NCBI RefSeq assembly: GCF_003610355.1
Contig: NZ_RAPY01000001.1
Location: 2,596,500-2,660,499 of the forward strand
From: Sphingobacterium detergens
GTDB taxonomy: Bacteria > Bacteroidota > Bacteroidia > Sphingobacteriales > Sphingobacteriaceae
Length of the DNA: 64,000 nucleotides
Direction: 5' to 3'
In this document: piece after piece, positions 1 to 9,541 of the stretch
How positions within the stretch are numbered: the first letter of the stretch is position 1
Layout of the letters: every line of letters starts with the position of its first letter
Notes under the pieces: generated by a model
The model's database searches: none
What the model saw: only the letters and a program-made list of their open reading frames with translations
What the model was told of the DNA's origin: nothing
Program-made: the position numbers and the translations under genes

Positions 1-768
1 TTCATTATAACCCAGATTTGGGGCGTTGCCCAATGAACGTGCGTAGACTTCAGGTTTAAACTCAAAGTAGCCCCACTCTTCCAATAAACGGATGTTGTCA
101 TAGGTAATCGCCATCCATTCATTTTTAACTATTTGTTCGGCGGCATAGTCTGCCAACCAACTTGGTTTTGCCCAATCCAGTACCTTTTTTACCGAGGGGA
201 TATTCAGTGAGTTTAAAGGATCTATCAATTCAGTCCAGGTCGTAGTATCACTCAATGAAAAAGTCGCCAATGCACTCAATGCAATCAGTCGTTGTTGCGC
301 CTGATCCGCACGTTGCCCCCAATTGTAATTGGCGTGTTTTTTAAATTCCGGTTCTTTGGAAAGATCCGTCCATGATAACCAATATTTCTTTGCTTTTCGG
401 ATTTCTTTTTTGATAAACTCGACATTCCCTTTTAAATGTCGGTCAAGAAATGGAATCAGACCATCAATATTTGTCTGACGAATAAGTTCAAGGTATTCAT
501 CGGCAATAGCTTGCTTGGATTGGGCAGCTCCTTTTTTCTCTGTGGGAGCGACGATCGACAAACCATCATCCGAATAACCTTTTTTTATTTTCTCGGCAAT
601 CAATTTCTCAGCATCTTTCAAACAAGTTTCATCTGAATCAAAGGCTTTTGTCTTCGATTGTCCGTCGGTACCGTTTCGTCCGTAAGTTACCGTATGACTA
701 TTTCCCTTGGTTTCTATTTGCCAAAATTTATCCGATGATCCGTCAATTAATTTTAAGTGTCTAAACAT
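1..768 (-). CDS. WGR-domain protein (MolR/YehI-like), 3' part outside window
   Basis: The gene reads leftward from an ATG at 766-768 and runs off the window, so only the first 256 codons are visible. Residues 1 to about 75 form a WGR domain: KFWQIETKG, VTYGRNGTDGQ and the Lys-rich end KLIAEKIKKGY. This strongly resembles the N-terminus of E. coli YehI (MolR family). A helical, Trp-rich region follows (WLSWTDLS, WAKPSWLADYA). WGR domains elsewhere occur with nucleic-acid or ADP-ribose enzymes, but the role of the MolR-like group is not established and the historical molybdate link should not be relied on. No partner gene is visible because the next gene downstream lies outside the window. Confidence 0.8.
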   Translation of the reverse strand, partial: MFRHLKLIDGSSDKFWQIETKGNSHTVTYGRNGTDGQSKTKAFDSDETCLKDAEKLIAEKIKKGYSDDGLSIVAPTEKKGAAQSKQAIADEYLELIRQTNIDGLIPFLDRHLKGNVEFIKKEIRKAKKYWLSWTDLSKEPEFKKHANYNWGQRADQAQQRLIALSALATFSLSDTTTWTELIDPLNSLNIPSVKKVLDWAKPSWLADYAAEQIVKNEWMAITYDNIRLLEEWGYFEFKPEVYARSLGNAPNLGYNE

Positions 769-862
769 AATGATTCCGATTTATTAAAGCTGACAATCCT
801 GTCACAACACAACTCACTATCAAATGGCAAATTGGTTTTTACGCAGCAGGTGACTCACTCAA

Positions 863-883
863 AGATACATTTTCAATGTATCT
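863..883. other. Inverted repeat in the 394-base gap before the WGR gene
   Basis: AGATACAT, a five-base spacer TTTCA, then ATGTATCT form a perfect 8-bp inverted repeat about 95 bases upstream of the WGR gene start. It could be an operator or a short hairpin. Apart from this repeat and the terminator at 1046-1068 I see no gene in 769-1162. Confidence 0.35.
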
Positions 884-1045
884 ACAAGATAACGGAAATC
901 AGTGATTTTTAAAAATTTATAGTCTACCGCAAAAAAATAAAGAAGTCGTCTATCAAGTGAAAGCGAACCTTCCAAAAGTTGAATAGTTGATAGGAGCTTG
1001 GTGGAGAACGCAAATACCAGATTAAAAAAAAAGCCAAACAGAAAA

Positions 1046-1068
1046 GAGCCCGGCGGGATACCGGGCTC
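1046..1068 (-). terminator. Rho-independent terminator after the glutaminase gene
   Basis: GAGCCCGG (1046-1053) pairs perfectly with CCGGGCTC (1061-1068) around a 7-base loop. Read on the minus strand the stem is followed by TTTT and then, 8 bases later, a run of nine T. It lies about 95 bases past the stop of the gene ending at 1163. A-runs on the other side would also give some T-tract in the plus direction. Confidence 0.75.
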
Positions 1069-1162
1069 TGCTATAAAAAAAGGTAATTTTGTTTATCCGT
1101 CCAATGATTTTGGAATCAATCCATTTTTTGTACTTCGTTTAAAGTATGGATATTTTCGCTGC

Positions 1163-3628
1163 TTATTTTTGCTGAAGTTTATCCGATAGCATCTTCATAT
1201 AAAAACCACCTACAACACTACGTGCCTTAAAATTCTCACGTATCCCTGTATTCGCGTCGTAAAAATCATTTAGTGGAACACGAGATTCTGTTTGGATCGC
1301 ATGGTTGTAAACCGGATGCACCAAAGCTTCGAATTCATCCCGTGTTGGTGCAAATGTAGCAGTCCACAAAATCCAGTCGTTTTTGGTATATGCTTTTCGG
1401 CTATCCAATGGAATTCCAAATCTACTTTGTTTGGTCAGGTAATACTTGATCTCCGTGTTATAGACTTTCTGTGGAAACAGATTTAGTCCCAGCACCTTGT
1501 CCCAAATCAGATTATATTTTTGGCTCCAGGTATTTTTATCGTCAAATGTCAGCGCGTAATGGTCTCCGGCATCTGCCATTTCCATCCATTTTGGCACCAT
1601 CTCCTCCGCAATGGCACGATATTTCTTCGCCGTCTCAGTTTCGCCGATCGCTTCAGCCATTTGCGCATAACAGGCAATCCCCACAATAGCCTTTACCGAT
1701 AAGTTTACATTACGGGCGAGATGGCCCGCAAAATCATCTGTACATAATTGCGTTTTAGGGTCGAAACCATCCTTTACAAGATAGTCTACCCAAGTGGTGA
1801 GCGTCTTCCAGTGCTTGCGTGCATAGCTTACATCCCCCTGTACTTTTGAAATCGCAGCGGTCAAAATAATCATATTTCCAGACTCTTCGACCGGCATTGG
1901 CTCGCCATAAGTCTGTCCATTGGCCAATGGATATGTACCTAGATCATGTGCTGCCCAAGGGTGAGGATATTTGCCACTTTCACTAAAGTAAAAGATACCC
2001 GTCAACATGCCTTTCAACAATTCCGGATTATAGATCAGGTATAGAGGTGCCGATGGATAAGTGACATCGACCGTATTAATAAAACCACCACTGTTGTTCT
2101 CTTTGGATAACCAGAGCAATTCGTCCTGTGGACTTTTCACCAAGGTGTGCGCAGCAATACTCTGGCGATAAGCCAGTGTTGTTAAATGGGCATATTCCTT
2201 TCCGCCAGACTTTAACGCATCTGTGTAAACCTGTTTATCGAAAGCAACACATCTATCCATTACTGAGCGATATTCATTGGCCGCTAAGGTAAGCTGATTT
2301 TCAATGGTTTCTTTACCAGAATTATTCCACCAAGGCCGCAGATCTTTTTTGAAATATTGGATAGCATAAATCTCATCATAGCCAAGTTCAACAAAACGTT
2401 CGACTTCCTTATTGCCCACCGTCCCAAAAGGAATGATTGTATTCAAGGACAATGCTGTTCCCTTTGTACTTGTCGACTTTGTATTTCCTTTTCTAAAGTC
2501 ATCCACAGCCGTTGCCATTGGACTTACAAACTGCTGCGACTGATCTTTTTTGGGTGCGGCAACATAAAAATAGCCCCAGTCAATACGCATATCATCGGCT
2601 CCTTTTTGCAACATAGGTTGTTCGACTGTTCCTGTTTTCAAAATAGCTAATTTGTCAGTCTCATATTTTTCAGCAACGACCTCCTGTGATGGTTTATAAA
2701 CCGCAATGTTGGATGCCGCACTTAAAAAGACTTTTACAGCATGTTGTTTTCCATCATTTGCTTTTACCTGATAGGTAATATAAGATACAGGACGAGCCAA
2801 TAGATTAAGATCATCCATCAATAGCGGCGATGTAAATGTGAGCTTCAGATCGACTTTGCCTGCCTGGAAATTATATATGGTACGTGTGGCTGTTATCTCC
2901 ACATCTTTCTGTACGGCAGTTTGTATTTTAGGTCCCCCCTCTTTGAGCCTATCTACTAGTCCAAAGTCAAGAAAACGGCCTCCGGCAGTATTGCGCAGAT
3001 GAATAGCGATCTGATTTTGACCCGCCTTTAGGTCCGACTTATTTATCGGCAAATACTGGAAGCTGTTTGTCCACCCCGCCTTTTCATAAACCTTTTTCCC
3101 ATTTAAAAACACCACAACATTATCATCATGGTTTAATTTTAAGAAGAGTTCGTTGATGCCTTGCGGGTCGGTCACATTAAAGGCACGACGTACCCAGATA
3201 TCATCCGATTTCCACAAAGTCTTGACATGTTTTTGATCATCTCCCAGAGGAGCAGCACCTGATTTCCAGCCACTGGCTTTATAAGAAGAGGACTGCCAAT
3301 CCCCTTCGGGTTTAGACTCGGTATATTGTACAGTAAAAGACTGATCTTCCGCAGTGGGAAGAATCGTTTTATAATTGGGTTCCTCCTTACCAAGAAAACG
3401 ATAAATATTGCCGTCGACATTAATCAGTCCCAAGAGCGAATGATCTGCTTCGGTCCAATGTTTGGTGGTTGATGCATTCAACTGATCCGTCATTGACCAG
3501 ATACTAAAGTTTGGATTGTGGGTAATCAATGGGTAAGCTGGAGCTTTTCTTTGTTGCGCCTGTGCATCAAAAAAGCTCGATATACAAGCTAACAAGCAAC
3601 AAATACTCACTTTTCCGAGTTTGTTCAT
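1163..3628 (-). CDS. Secreted glutaminase-like protein (DUF5127/DUF4965/DUF1793 type)
   Basis: An 821-residue protein of the large Bacteroidota family annotated as glutaminase A-like. I chose the ATG at 3626-3628 because it gives a normal signal peptide (MNKLGKVS, hydrophobic CCLLACISSFF, cleavage after AQA near residue 24). An upstream ATG at 3661 adds 11 residues. The N-terminal DUF5127-type region (LITHNPNFSIWSMTDQLN) holds an inserted jelly-roll-like segment at about residues 100-225 (ELFLKLNHDDNVVVFLNG). The C-terminal helical half carries the conserved AAHDLGTYP and GEPMPVEESGNM motifs. The family is expected to act in the periplasm or outside the cell. Glutaminase activity is known for fungal relatives only, so the substrate here is uncertain. 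A single gene with its own terminator. Confidence 0.85.
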   Translation of the reverse strand: MNKLGKVSICCLLACISSFFDAQAQQRKAPAYPLITHNPNFSIWSMTDQLNASTTKHWTEADHSLLGLINVDGNIYRFLGKEEPNYKTILPTAEDQSFTVQYTESKPEGDWQSSSYKASGWKSGAAPLGDDQKHVKTLWKSDDIWVRRAFNVTDPQGINELFLKLNHDDNVVVFLNGKKVYEKAGWTNSFQYLPINKSDLKAGQNQIAIHLRNTAGGRFLDFGLVDRLKEGGPKIQTAVQKDVEITATRTIYNFQAGKVDLKLTFTSPLLMDDLNLLARPVSYITYQVKANDGKQHAVKVFLSAASNIAVYKPSQEVVAEKYETDKLAILKTGTVEQPMLQKGADDMRIDWGYFYVAAPKKDQSQQFVSPMATAVDDFRKGNTKSTSTKGTALSLNTIIPFGTVGNKEVERFVELGYDEIYAIQYFKKDLRPWWNNSGKETIENQLTLAANEYRSVMDRCVAFDKQVYTDALKSGGKEYAHLTTLAYRQSIAAHTLVKSPQDELLWLSKENNSGGFINTVDVTYPSAPLYLIYNPELLKGMLTGIFYFSESGKYPHPWAAHDLGTYPLANGQTYGEPMPVEESGNMIILTAAISKVQGDVSYARKHWKTLTTWVDYLVKDGFDPKTQLCTDDFAGHLARNVNLSVKAIVGIACYAQMAEAIGETETAKKYRAIAEEMVPKWMEMADAGDHYALTFDDKNTWSQKYNLIWDKVLGLNLFPQKVYNTEIKYYLTKQSRFGIPLDSRKAYTKNDWILWTATFAPTRDEFEALVHPVYNHAIQTESRVPLNDFYDANTGIRENFKARSVVGGFYMKMLSDKLQQK

Positions 3629-3908
3629 CTTAAAAATAGGTTTTTTAAAAGGTTTAATCATATATTTTGATAAAATTAGCGACCTAGCTGTTTTCAGGCA
3701 TAAAAAAGAATCATTAAAAATGCCTAAAGAAAAATATAAGCTTCACAACAAATAACGTTGGAATAACTGACATTCAGCAGCCTCTTCGTATCATTTTATA
3801 TGCAATTTATATCATATTGCAGCAAGTCCCCCCACAGATTAGCGGATAAAAAAGATAATCGAAAAAAGATTAGAACATCCGATAACTGGGTTCAACAAAA
3901 AACATTAT

Positions 3909-3916
3909 TATCTTTG
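3909..3916 (+). promoter_or_regulatory. Candidate promoter -7 box for the MscS gene
   Basis: TATCTTTG fits the Bacteroidota -7 consensus TAnnTTTG and lies 63 bases before the ATG at 3980. No convincing -33 TTTG is seen at the proper distance. The 350-base divergent gap 3629-3979 holds nothing else I can support. Confidence 0.4.
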
Positions 3917-3979
3917 GCTATCCGATCAGGATCAGATTGGTCAGGCTGATAGATTGGAATCAATTTTACCTTGGAGAAT

Positions 3980-5782
3980 ATGAGAAGATTTTACTTTTTT
4001 TTCTTTACAATTATACTATGTTTTTGTTCAACAATCGTTGGGCTTTATGCACAGGAAAACGATTCAATCAATAAAAAAGAACTTGGTTTAAGCACCTTAT
4101 TAAATGATATCCGACAACAACAGATCAACGATTCACTCGAACGTCAGAAACTACAGCATGAAATCGCCAGTCTCAAAAGTCAGAATAGTCCCAAGAAAGA
4201 AAATCTAAAACAGCAGCTCAATAATTTTGACGAAGAAAACAACCTGCGCAAGCAACAGTTAAAAATCAAAGTTGACTCGATCAAAAAAAACACCAAGCGT
4301 TATGCCGTCGCACCATTTAATGACACCCTTTTTTATATCTATAACAAATTAGGTTCATCCCTGGCCAAAGATCGCGCCTACAATGTGGTCAACAGAATTG
4401 AGAATCTCTATGAAGATGATTTTGTAAAAGTAGATTCTTTCAAAATTGAAAACAACGAAATCAGCGCCGATATTGTTTACAAAGATCTGGTCATTACTTC
4501 CATCACAGAACTTGACGCCCTACTGGAAGGGAAAAACAAAGAAGAGATTGCCACACAATACCTCAAGCGTATCCAACAGGCCATCAGTAAGGAAAGAGCG
4601 GACAATAGCATTACCAAAGTGCTGATCCGTACAGGACTTGTCCTCCTTATCCTTGTGGTCTTTTCGATTTTGGTGTATTTTATCAATAGACTAAAAAGAT
4701 ATGGCACGAATCGTCTATTGGCCGAACGTACAGAGCGGATCAAAGATGTTAAAATCAAAAATTATGTGTTCCTTACCTCCGTTCAGAAAACCCGTATTTT
4801 CATTAACACAATCAATATTGCACGTTGGGGACTGATTGTATTGATCGCTTTCATCATGCTTCCCATTGTTTTCAGCGTCTTTCCCTTTACGCAAAGCTGG
4901 GCCTCCAATCTGATCGGACTTTTTACCAAACCCCTGAAAAAAGCGGTCTTCGCCATTTGGGATTATATTCCAAATCTGATCACCGTTTTTGTCATTCTAT
5001 TTGTCATGCGTTATGCGGTACGGTTTGTGAAATATATTTTTAACGAGATTGATAAAGGTAAATTGGAGGTCAATGGCTTTCACCGGGAGTTTGCTATGCC
5101 TACATTTACCATTGTCCGGTTTCTATTACACGCCTTTACATTGGTACTTGTATTCCCTTATCTTCCGGGGGCCAATTCGGACATCTTCAAAGGAATATCT
5201 GTTTTTATCGGAGTACTATTCTCTTTGGGATCATCCTCCGCTATTTCCAATATTATTGCGGGTCTTGTCATTACCTATATGCGCCCTTTCCGCATTGGTG
5301 ACCGGATCACAATTGCGGATAAGACAGGTGTTGTCATTGAAAAATCGCCCTTGGTAACCCGGCTAAGGACAATTAAAAATGAGGAAATCACCATTCCAAA
5401 TTCATCCATCCTATCGGGCAATACGGTTAACTATTCTACCTTTTCAGAAGAAGGAATATGTTTTCAGGTTGAACTCACAGTGGGCTATGAAGAACCTTGG
5501 CAACGTATACACGAATTGCTCTTAAATATTCCCACACGTATAGCACGTGTCAATCAACTTCCGGCACCATTTGTATTACAAAAAAAACTAGATGACTTTT
5601 ATGTCCTCTACGAGCTGAATGTTTATATTTCCAAATCTGGGGAAATTGAGCTGGCCAAATCCGAGATTTATCAACATATTCTCAATGACTTCCTAGCTGC
5701 AGGTATTGAAATGAATGGCCCGCACCTATTTGCAAAATTGGATCATGTACCACAATACCAGCCTAAAAACACAGATAAATAG
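3980..5782 (+). CDS. MscS-family mechanosensitive ion channel, large form
   Basis: A 600-residue member of the MscS family, about twice the length of E. coli MscS. A TTG three codons upstream is open, but the ATG at 3980 follows GGAG and starts a clear signal peptide (RRFYFFFFTIILCFCSTIVGLYAQ). Residues 25-125 are charged and probably coiled coil in the periplasm. Four or more membrane segments follow, then the MscS core: the pore helix region GSSSAISNIIAGLVI, the YMRPFRIGDRI turn and the beta domain with ITIPNSSILSGNTVNYS. It should open under membrane tension to release solutes during hypo-osmotic shock. The stop is only two bases from the stop of the convergent MocR gene. Confidence 0.92.
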   Translation: MRRFYFFFFTIILCFCSTIVGLYAQENDSINKKELGLSTLLNDIRQQQINDSLERQKLQHEIASLKSQNSPKKENLKQQLNNFDEENNLRKQQLKIKVDSIKKNTKRYAVAPFNDTLFYIYNKLGSSLAKDRAYNVVNRIENLYEDDFVKVDSFKIENNEISADIVYKDLVITSITELDALLEGKNKEEIATQYLKRIQQAISKERADNSITKVLIRTGLVLLILVVFSILVYFINRLKRYGTNRLLAERTERIKDVKIKNYVFLTSVQKTRIFINTINIARWGLIVLIAFIMLPIVFSVFPFTQSWASNLIGLFTKPLKKAVFAIWDYIPNLITVFVILFVMRYAVRFVKYIFNEIDKGKLEVNGFHREFAMPTFTIVRFLLHAFTLVLVFPYLPGANSDIFKGISVFIGVLFSLGSSSAISNIIAGLVITYMRPFRIGDRITIADKTGVVIEKSPLVTRLRTIKNEEITIPNSSILSGNTVNYSTFSEEGICFQVELTVGYEEPWQRIHELLLNIPTRIARVNQLPAPFVLQKKLDDFYVLYELNVYISKSGEIELAKSEIYQHILNDFLAAGIEMNGPHLFAKLDHVPQYQPKNTDK

Positions 5783-5784
5783 TA

Positions 5785-7239
5785 TTAAGGTCTGTGATCT
5801 ATTTCTGGATCAGTTTTATTGGCATGTAGCATCATTTTGGCTAGATTTCCCAACTGTACCAGTGCAAAACGTAGTTCATCCGTCCAGGGTAGTCCTAAGC
5901 AGAGGCGCATACAATTTTGAAATTGATTTTGCAGAGTGAACATTCTCCCCGGAGCAATACTCATTTTCTTTTTTAATCCGTAGTTGTAAAGCTTTGTCGT
6001 GTCTATGCTTTTTGGCAACTCGACCCAAAGTGCTAACCCTCCTTGGGGTCTACTGAGCCGCGTCCCTTCCGGAAAAGATTCCGCGATTACATTGGCAAAT
6101 CGTTGATAGTTTTCTTGCAATGTTTTCCGAAGATCATAGAGATGATGATCATATCTTCCGGTCATTAAGAAATTACCCACTGCCTCGTGAATTAATGTTG
6201 TGGACGACAAGGCATGGATTAATTTCAAGCGGAGAATCTGATCCTTGTATTTCCCTGCAGCGACCCAGCCCACCCGGTAACCGGGGGCCAATGTTTTTGA
6301 TACCGAGCCACACCATAACACATTGCCCTCTTCGTCAAAGGTTTTACAACATTTGGGTCGTTCACTCCCAAAATAGATATCGCCATAAGTATCATCCTCA
6401 ATCAGTGGAACAGCGTGCTTAGCAAGTAACCTGACCACTTCCATTTTATTTTTATCGGGCATACAATAGCCTAATGGGGTATTGAAATTGGGCACAAGTA
6501 GACAAACATTGATCTCGGGCAATAAGCGTTCAAGCGAATGGATATCAATCCCCGACATTGGATCGCAGGTCAATTCAATAACCTTTAATCCCAAACTCAG
6601 AACCAATTGCAAAATACCGGGGTAGCAGGGACTCTCCAATGCAATGGTATCTCCCGGCTTGGTCAATGCCATCAGACAGAGTGACAAAGCATGCATACAA
6701 CCATTTGTTGTGATGACATCATCCGCTGTCAATCGACCATCCCAGCCCAGGGAACGGGCCGCTACCATCCTACGCAATTTCAGATTCCCCTGTAAAGGTT
6801 CATATTCAGCGCCGCCGGCATCTAATTCCCGGGTTGCAAGTACGATTTCCTTTTTTAATTTAGCCAAAGGCAGTAAATCTCCTGAAGGAACACCGATGGA
6901 AAACAAGGTTAGGTCTTTACGGCCCATATTCGCGTAGACGCTACTGATCAGCTCATTGGGCTCAACACTATCCGCTATCAGCTGTATTTGACCTGTTTCC
7001 GGAAGTTGTAACTTATGTTGATTCAATGCGTTAACAAAATATCCCGACTGCGGTATCGAATAAATTAGTGATTGCGCTTCCAACGCGAGGAATACCCGCT
7101 TAGCTGTATTCATACTGATACCATGTTCTTTACTCAACACGCGCACCGATGGTAACCGTTCATTGGGTCTGAGAACACCATTTTTTATTTTACTCGCTAT
7201 ATTTTGAGCCAAAACACTGTATAGAAAGTCTTTTCCCAT
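5785..7239 (-). CDS. MocR/PdxR-type regulator: GntR winged helix fused to class I aminotransferase
   Basis: A 484-residue fusion regulator. I start it at the ATG 7237-7239 (MGKDFLYSVLAQ), because the upstream TTG at 7320 would lie inside the divergent gene's leader. Residues 1-70 are a GntR winged helix (RLPSVRVLSKEHGISMNTAKRVF). From about residue 100 onward the fold is an aminotransferase with the PLP lysine in GSVSKTLAPGYRVGW and a substrate-binding Arg in NCMRLCLG. Such proteins usually sense PLP or an amino compound and bind direct repeats. It is transcribed away from an EamA exporter across 99 bases that contain three ACTGTA hexamers, so that exporter is its likely target. The ligand is not identifiable from the sequence. 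Confidence 0.9.
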   Translation of the reverse strand: MGKDFLYSVLAQNIASKIKNGVLRPNERLPSVRVLSKEHGISMNTAKRVFLALEAQSLIYSIPQSGYFVNALNQHKLQLPETGQIQLIADSVEPNELISSVYANMGRKDLTLFSIGVPSGDLLPLAKLKKEIVLATRELDAGGAEYEPLQGNLKLRRMVAARSLGWDGRLTADDVITTNGCMHALSLCLMALTKPGDTIALESPCYPGILQLVLSLGLKVIELTCDPMSGIDIHSLERLLPEINVCLLVPNFNTPLGYCMPDKNKMEVVRLLAKHAVPLIEDDTYGDIYFGSERPKCCKTFDEEGNVLWCGSVSKTLAPGYRVGWVAAGKYKDQILRLKLIHALSSTTLIHEAVGNFLMTGRYDHHLYDLRKTLQENYQRFANVIAESFPEGTRLSRPQGGLALWVELPKSIDTTKLYNYGLKKKMSIAPGRMFTLQNQFQNCMRLCLGLPWTDELRFALVQLGNLAKMMLHANKTDPEIDHRP

Positions 7240-7251
7240 CCTGTAAATATA

Positions 7252-7287
7252 ACTGTATCCATCAATTAAACAAAAACTGTAACTGTA
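7252..7287. promoter_or_regulatory. Triple ACTGTA repeat between MocR and EamA genes
   Basis: ACTGTA occurs at 7252-7257, 7276-7281 and 7282-7287, all in the same orientation, with starts 24 and 6 bases apart. MocR proteins commonly bind direct repeats in the shared promoter of a divergent target, so this is the likely operator. It is inferred, not proven. Confidence 0.45.
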
Positions 7288-7338
7288 CTCAATCTTAACT
7301 ATTCGCGAGATTTGTATCAAAATTTAGATAATCTAACA

Positions 7339-8220
7339 ATGAGCATCAATACAGAAGCAACGGAATCATCAAATGGCTGGCTAAACGGTTTACTTGGCGT
7401 CATTATATTTAGTGGATCATTGCCTGCAACACGGATTGCAGTCCTAGATTTAGATCCATTCTTTGTGACTGTAGCCCGCGCTACTATCGCAGATATACTC
7501 GCCCTTATCGTATTATTGATCAACAAGGAAAAATTCCCTCAAAAGACACAGTTTTTATCCCTTGGTATTGTGGCGTTGGGCGTAGTCATTGGTTTTCCCT
7601 TATTGAGTGCCTTGGCCCTACGTTATGTGACTTCCGCGCATTCCATTGTTTTTGTAGGTATACTTCCCGTATCAACTGCTGTTTTTGGTATCATTCGTGG
7701 CGGCGAGCGCCCTCGTCCGGTATTTTGGATCTTTTCGATATTGGGCAGTCTTTTGGTAGTTGGATATGCCCTTAAGCAAGGTATATCTTCCTCTCCTATT
7801 GGCGATATACTCATGCTATTATCTGTAATCCTTTGTGGACTGGGCTATGCCGAAGGGGGCAAGCTTTCAAAGACATTGGGGGGCTGGCAGGTAATTTCCT
7901 GGGCATTGGTATTTTCATTACCAGTAGTGCTGCCCTTGACTTATATTTTTCTTCCAACCACGGTAGCCCATGTAAGCATCGGAGCCTGGACAAGTCTTGC
8001 TTACGTTTCCCTCTTTAGCATGTTTATCGGTTTTATCTTTTGGTATAAAGGATTAGCTCAAGGCGGTATAGCCTCTATTGGACAGCTACAGCTCCTTCAA
8101 CCCTTCTTTGGTCTAATCTTAGCCGCTAGCCTACTTCACGAAGAAGTAAATATCGGGATGTTATTCGTTACCATTGGTGTCATACTCTGTGTGGGTGGCG
8201 CTAAAAAATTTGCCAAATAA
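7339..8220 (+). CDS. EamA/RhaT-type drug-metabolite transporter
   Basis: A 293-residue inner-membrane protein of the DMT superfamily with about ten hydrophobic helices in two EamA repeats (helix ends visible at LLGVIIFSGSLPATRIAVLDLDPFFVT and SLFSMFIGFIFWYKGLAQGG). I use the ATG at 7339; the TTG at 7312 would place Tyr-Gln-Asn residues with no hydrophobic value ahead of it. Members export amino acids or other small metabolites, but the substrate is not readable from the sequence. Divergent from a MocR regulator, the classic arrangement for an exporter induced by its own substrate. Confidence 0.88.
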   Translation: MSINTEATESSNGWLNGLLGVIIFSGSLPATRIAVLDLDPFFVTVARATIADILALIVLLINKEKFPQKTQFLSLGIVALGVVIGFPLLSALALRYVTSAHSIVFVGILPVSTAVFGIIRGGERPRPVFWIFSILGSLLVVGYALKQGISSSPIGDILMLLSVILCGLGYAEGGKLSKTLGGWQVISWALVFSLPVVLPLTYIFLPTTVAHVSIGAWTSLAYVSLFSMFIGFIFWYKGLAQGGIASIGQLQLLQPFFGLILAASLLHEEVNIGMLFVTIGVILCVGGAKKFAK

Positions 8221-8257
8221 AAAGACATGAAGCGCAACAGACCTTGTCCGCTAACAA

Positions 8258-8758
8258 TTATAAAACCAACACATACATCAGTTCAGCTGCGACAGTACCA
8301 TCAGGCCATTCAACCTCACGGGAATGCGTATAGGTAAAATTAAAGGCTTGATTTGCTGCCTTTGACGATTCATTCCCCGCGCGATGCGATACGGTGATCT
8401 GTGTACATCCTTTTTCGCGGGCCCATGCAATACGTGCCTGATAAAATAATCTTGACAGTCCTTTTCCGCGATGAGGTTCACGAACAAAAGAAGCAATCAG
8501 AATAGCATTTGAAGCGTCATCACGGTCCACGACCACGCCCGTTAATCCAATGATATCCTCTTGATCATATAGTCCAAACATCGCACAATTTTGATTCTCA
8601 AGTAGTGCCACCCAATCCCGCTGGCTGTAAGCCGCCTCTCGTTGATAATTACTTCCAAATACCCCGGGATCTGTATGTAACGCTTCCAGCCTAACCTTCT
8701 TGTAATCTTCCCATTGTGCTGGAGCCAAGCGCTGCAATACGTAATTTTCTTTCTTCAT
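8258..8758 (-). CDS. GNAT-family N-acetyltransferase
   Basis: A 166-residue protein with the GNAT fold. The start is taken at the ATG 8756-8758 (MKKENYVLQRLAP); a TTG seven codons upstream is less likely. The acetyl-CoA binding loop is seen as REPHRGKGLSRLFYQ, the following strand as CTQITVSHRAGNESSKAANQAF, and the N-terminal helix as DYKKVRLEALHTDPGVFGS, which is typical of the small-molecule or protein acetyltransferases related to resistance proteins. It acts in the cytosol. The acceptor is unknown. It stands alone between two plus-strand genes. Confidence 0.85.
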   Translation of the reverse strand: MKKENYVLQRLAPAQWEDYKKVRLEALHTDPGVFGSNYQREAAYSQRDWVALLENQNCAMFGLYDQEDIIGLTGVVVDRDDASNAILIASFVREPHRGKGLSRLFYQARIAWAREKGCTQITVSHRAGNESSKAANQAFNFTYTHSREVEWPDGTVAAELMYVLVL

Positions 8759-8878
8759 TTCTTCTTTTACTATCACCAAAGATAAATATAACCAACAATC
8801 TCGATTAAACCCATGAAAATTGTCACTGGACTATCCGCTTTATTGAATTTGGACCATTTATTCCCATCACTTTAGCTC

Positions 8879-8886
8879 TATTTTTG
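8879..8886 (+). promoter_or_regulatory. Candidate -7 box for the paiB operon
   Basis: TATTTTTG matches TAnnTTTG and ends 25 bases before the paiB ATG. It is the only good promoter-like element in front of the four-gene run to 11568. Confidence 0.4.
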
Positions 8887-8911
8887 ATATGATCAAAAAA
8901 ATACCCATTGT

Positions 8912-9523
8912 ATGTACGTACCCAAACATTTTCAATTTAAAGACTATACCGAACAGATCGCATTTATGAAACAATATAGTTTTGCAACAATTGTATCCAT
9001 AAAAGACAATATCCCTATAGCAACACAACTTCCCTTTCAGATCAAGGAACATGCAGATAAGCTATTTTTAAGTTCGCATTTTGCTGTTGCAAATGAGCAA
9101 GCCAACTCTATCGTAGAAAACACTTCATTGGTTATTTTCTCTGAACCACATGCCTACATATCCCCTATGCATTATGACAAAGAGGAAAGCGTCCCCACCT
9201 GGGACTATATCGCTGTACATGCCTACGGAACAGCACGGATTATAAATAATGAGGACGAAAAAACAGAAGTGCTTGAACAGATGATCAAAACCTATGACAG
9301 TGCTTATTTAAACCAATGGCGAGAGCTTTCGGATCGTTTTAAAAAGGGCATGATGCGCGGCATCGTCGCCTTCGAATTGGAAGTAACGGATTTACAGGGA
9401 CAAAAAAAGATCAGTCAGAACAAGACTGTTATCGAAAGGGAACGTATTGCGACATATTTAGAAAAAGGAGACAATCCGATCGAAAAGAGCATCGCTAAAT
9501 CTATCAGAAACTTACAGTCTTAA
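8912..9523 (+). CDS. paiB: PaiB-type FMN-binding negative regulator
   Basis: A 203-residue protein with the flavin-reductase-like split barrel of the PaiB family, full length. The family hallmarks are MYVPKHF at the start, the SFATIVS strand, HFAVANEQ, the YISPMHY signature and VPTWDYIAVHAYG. In Bacillus subtilis PaiB is encoded next to the polyamine acetyltransferase PaiA and is linked to repression of sporulation and degradative-enzyme genes; its molecular action is still unclear. Here it is followed after 18 bases by a PaiA homolog, so the pair is conserved across phyla. It starts a likely operon paiB-paiA-yggS-amidotransferase. Confidence 0.92.
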   Translation: MYVPKHFQFKDYTEQIAFMKQYSFATIVSIKDNIPIATQLPFQIKEHADKLFLSSHFAVANEQANSIVENTSLVIFSEPHAYISPMHYDKEESVPTWDYIAVHAYGTARIINNEDEKTEVLEQMIKTYDSAYLNQWRELSDRFKKGMMRGIVAFELEVTDLQGQKKISQNKTVIERERIATYLEKGDNPIEKSIAKSIRNLQS

Positions 9524-9541
9524 TTTATTATACACGGTCAC

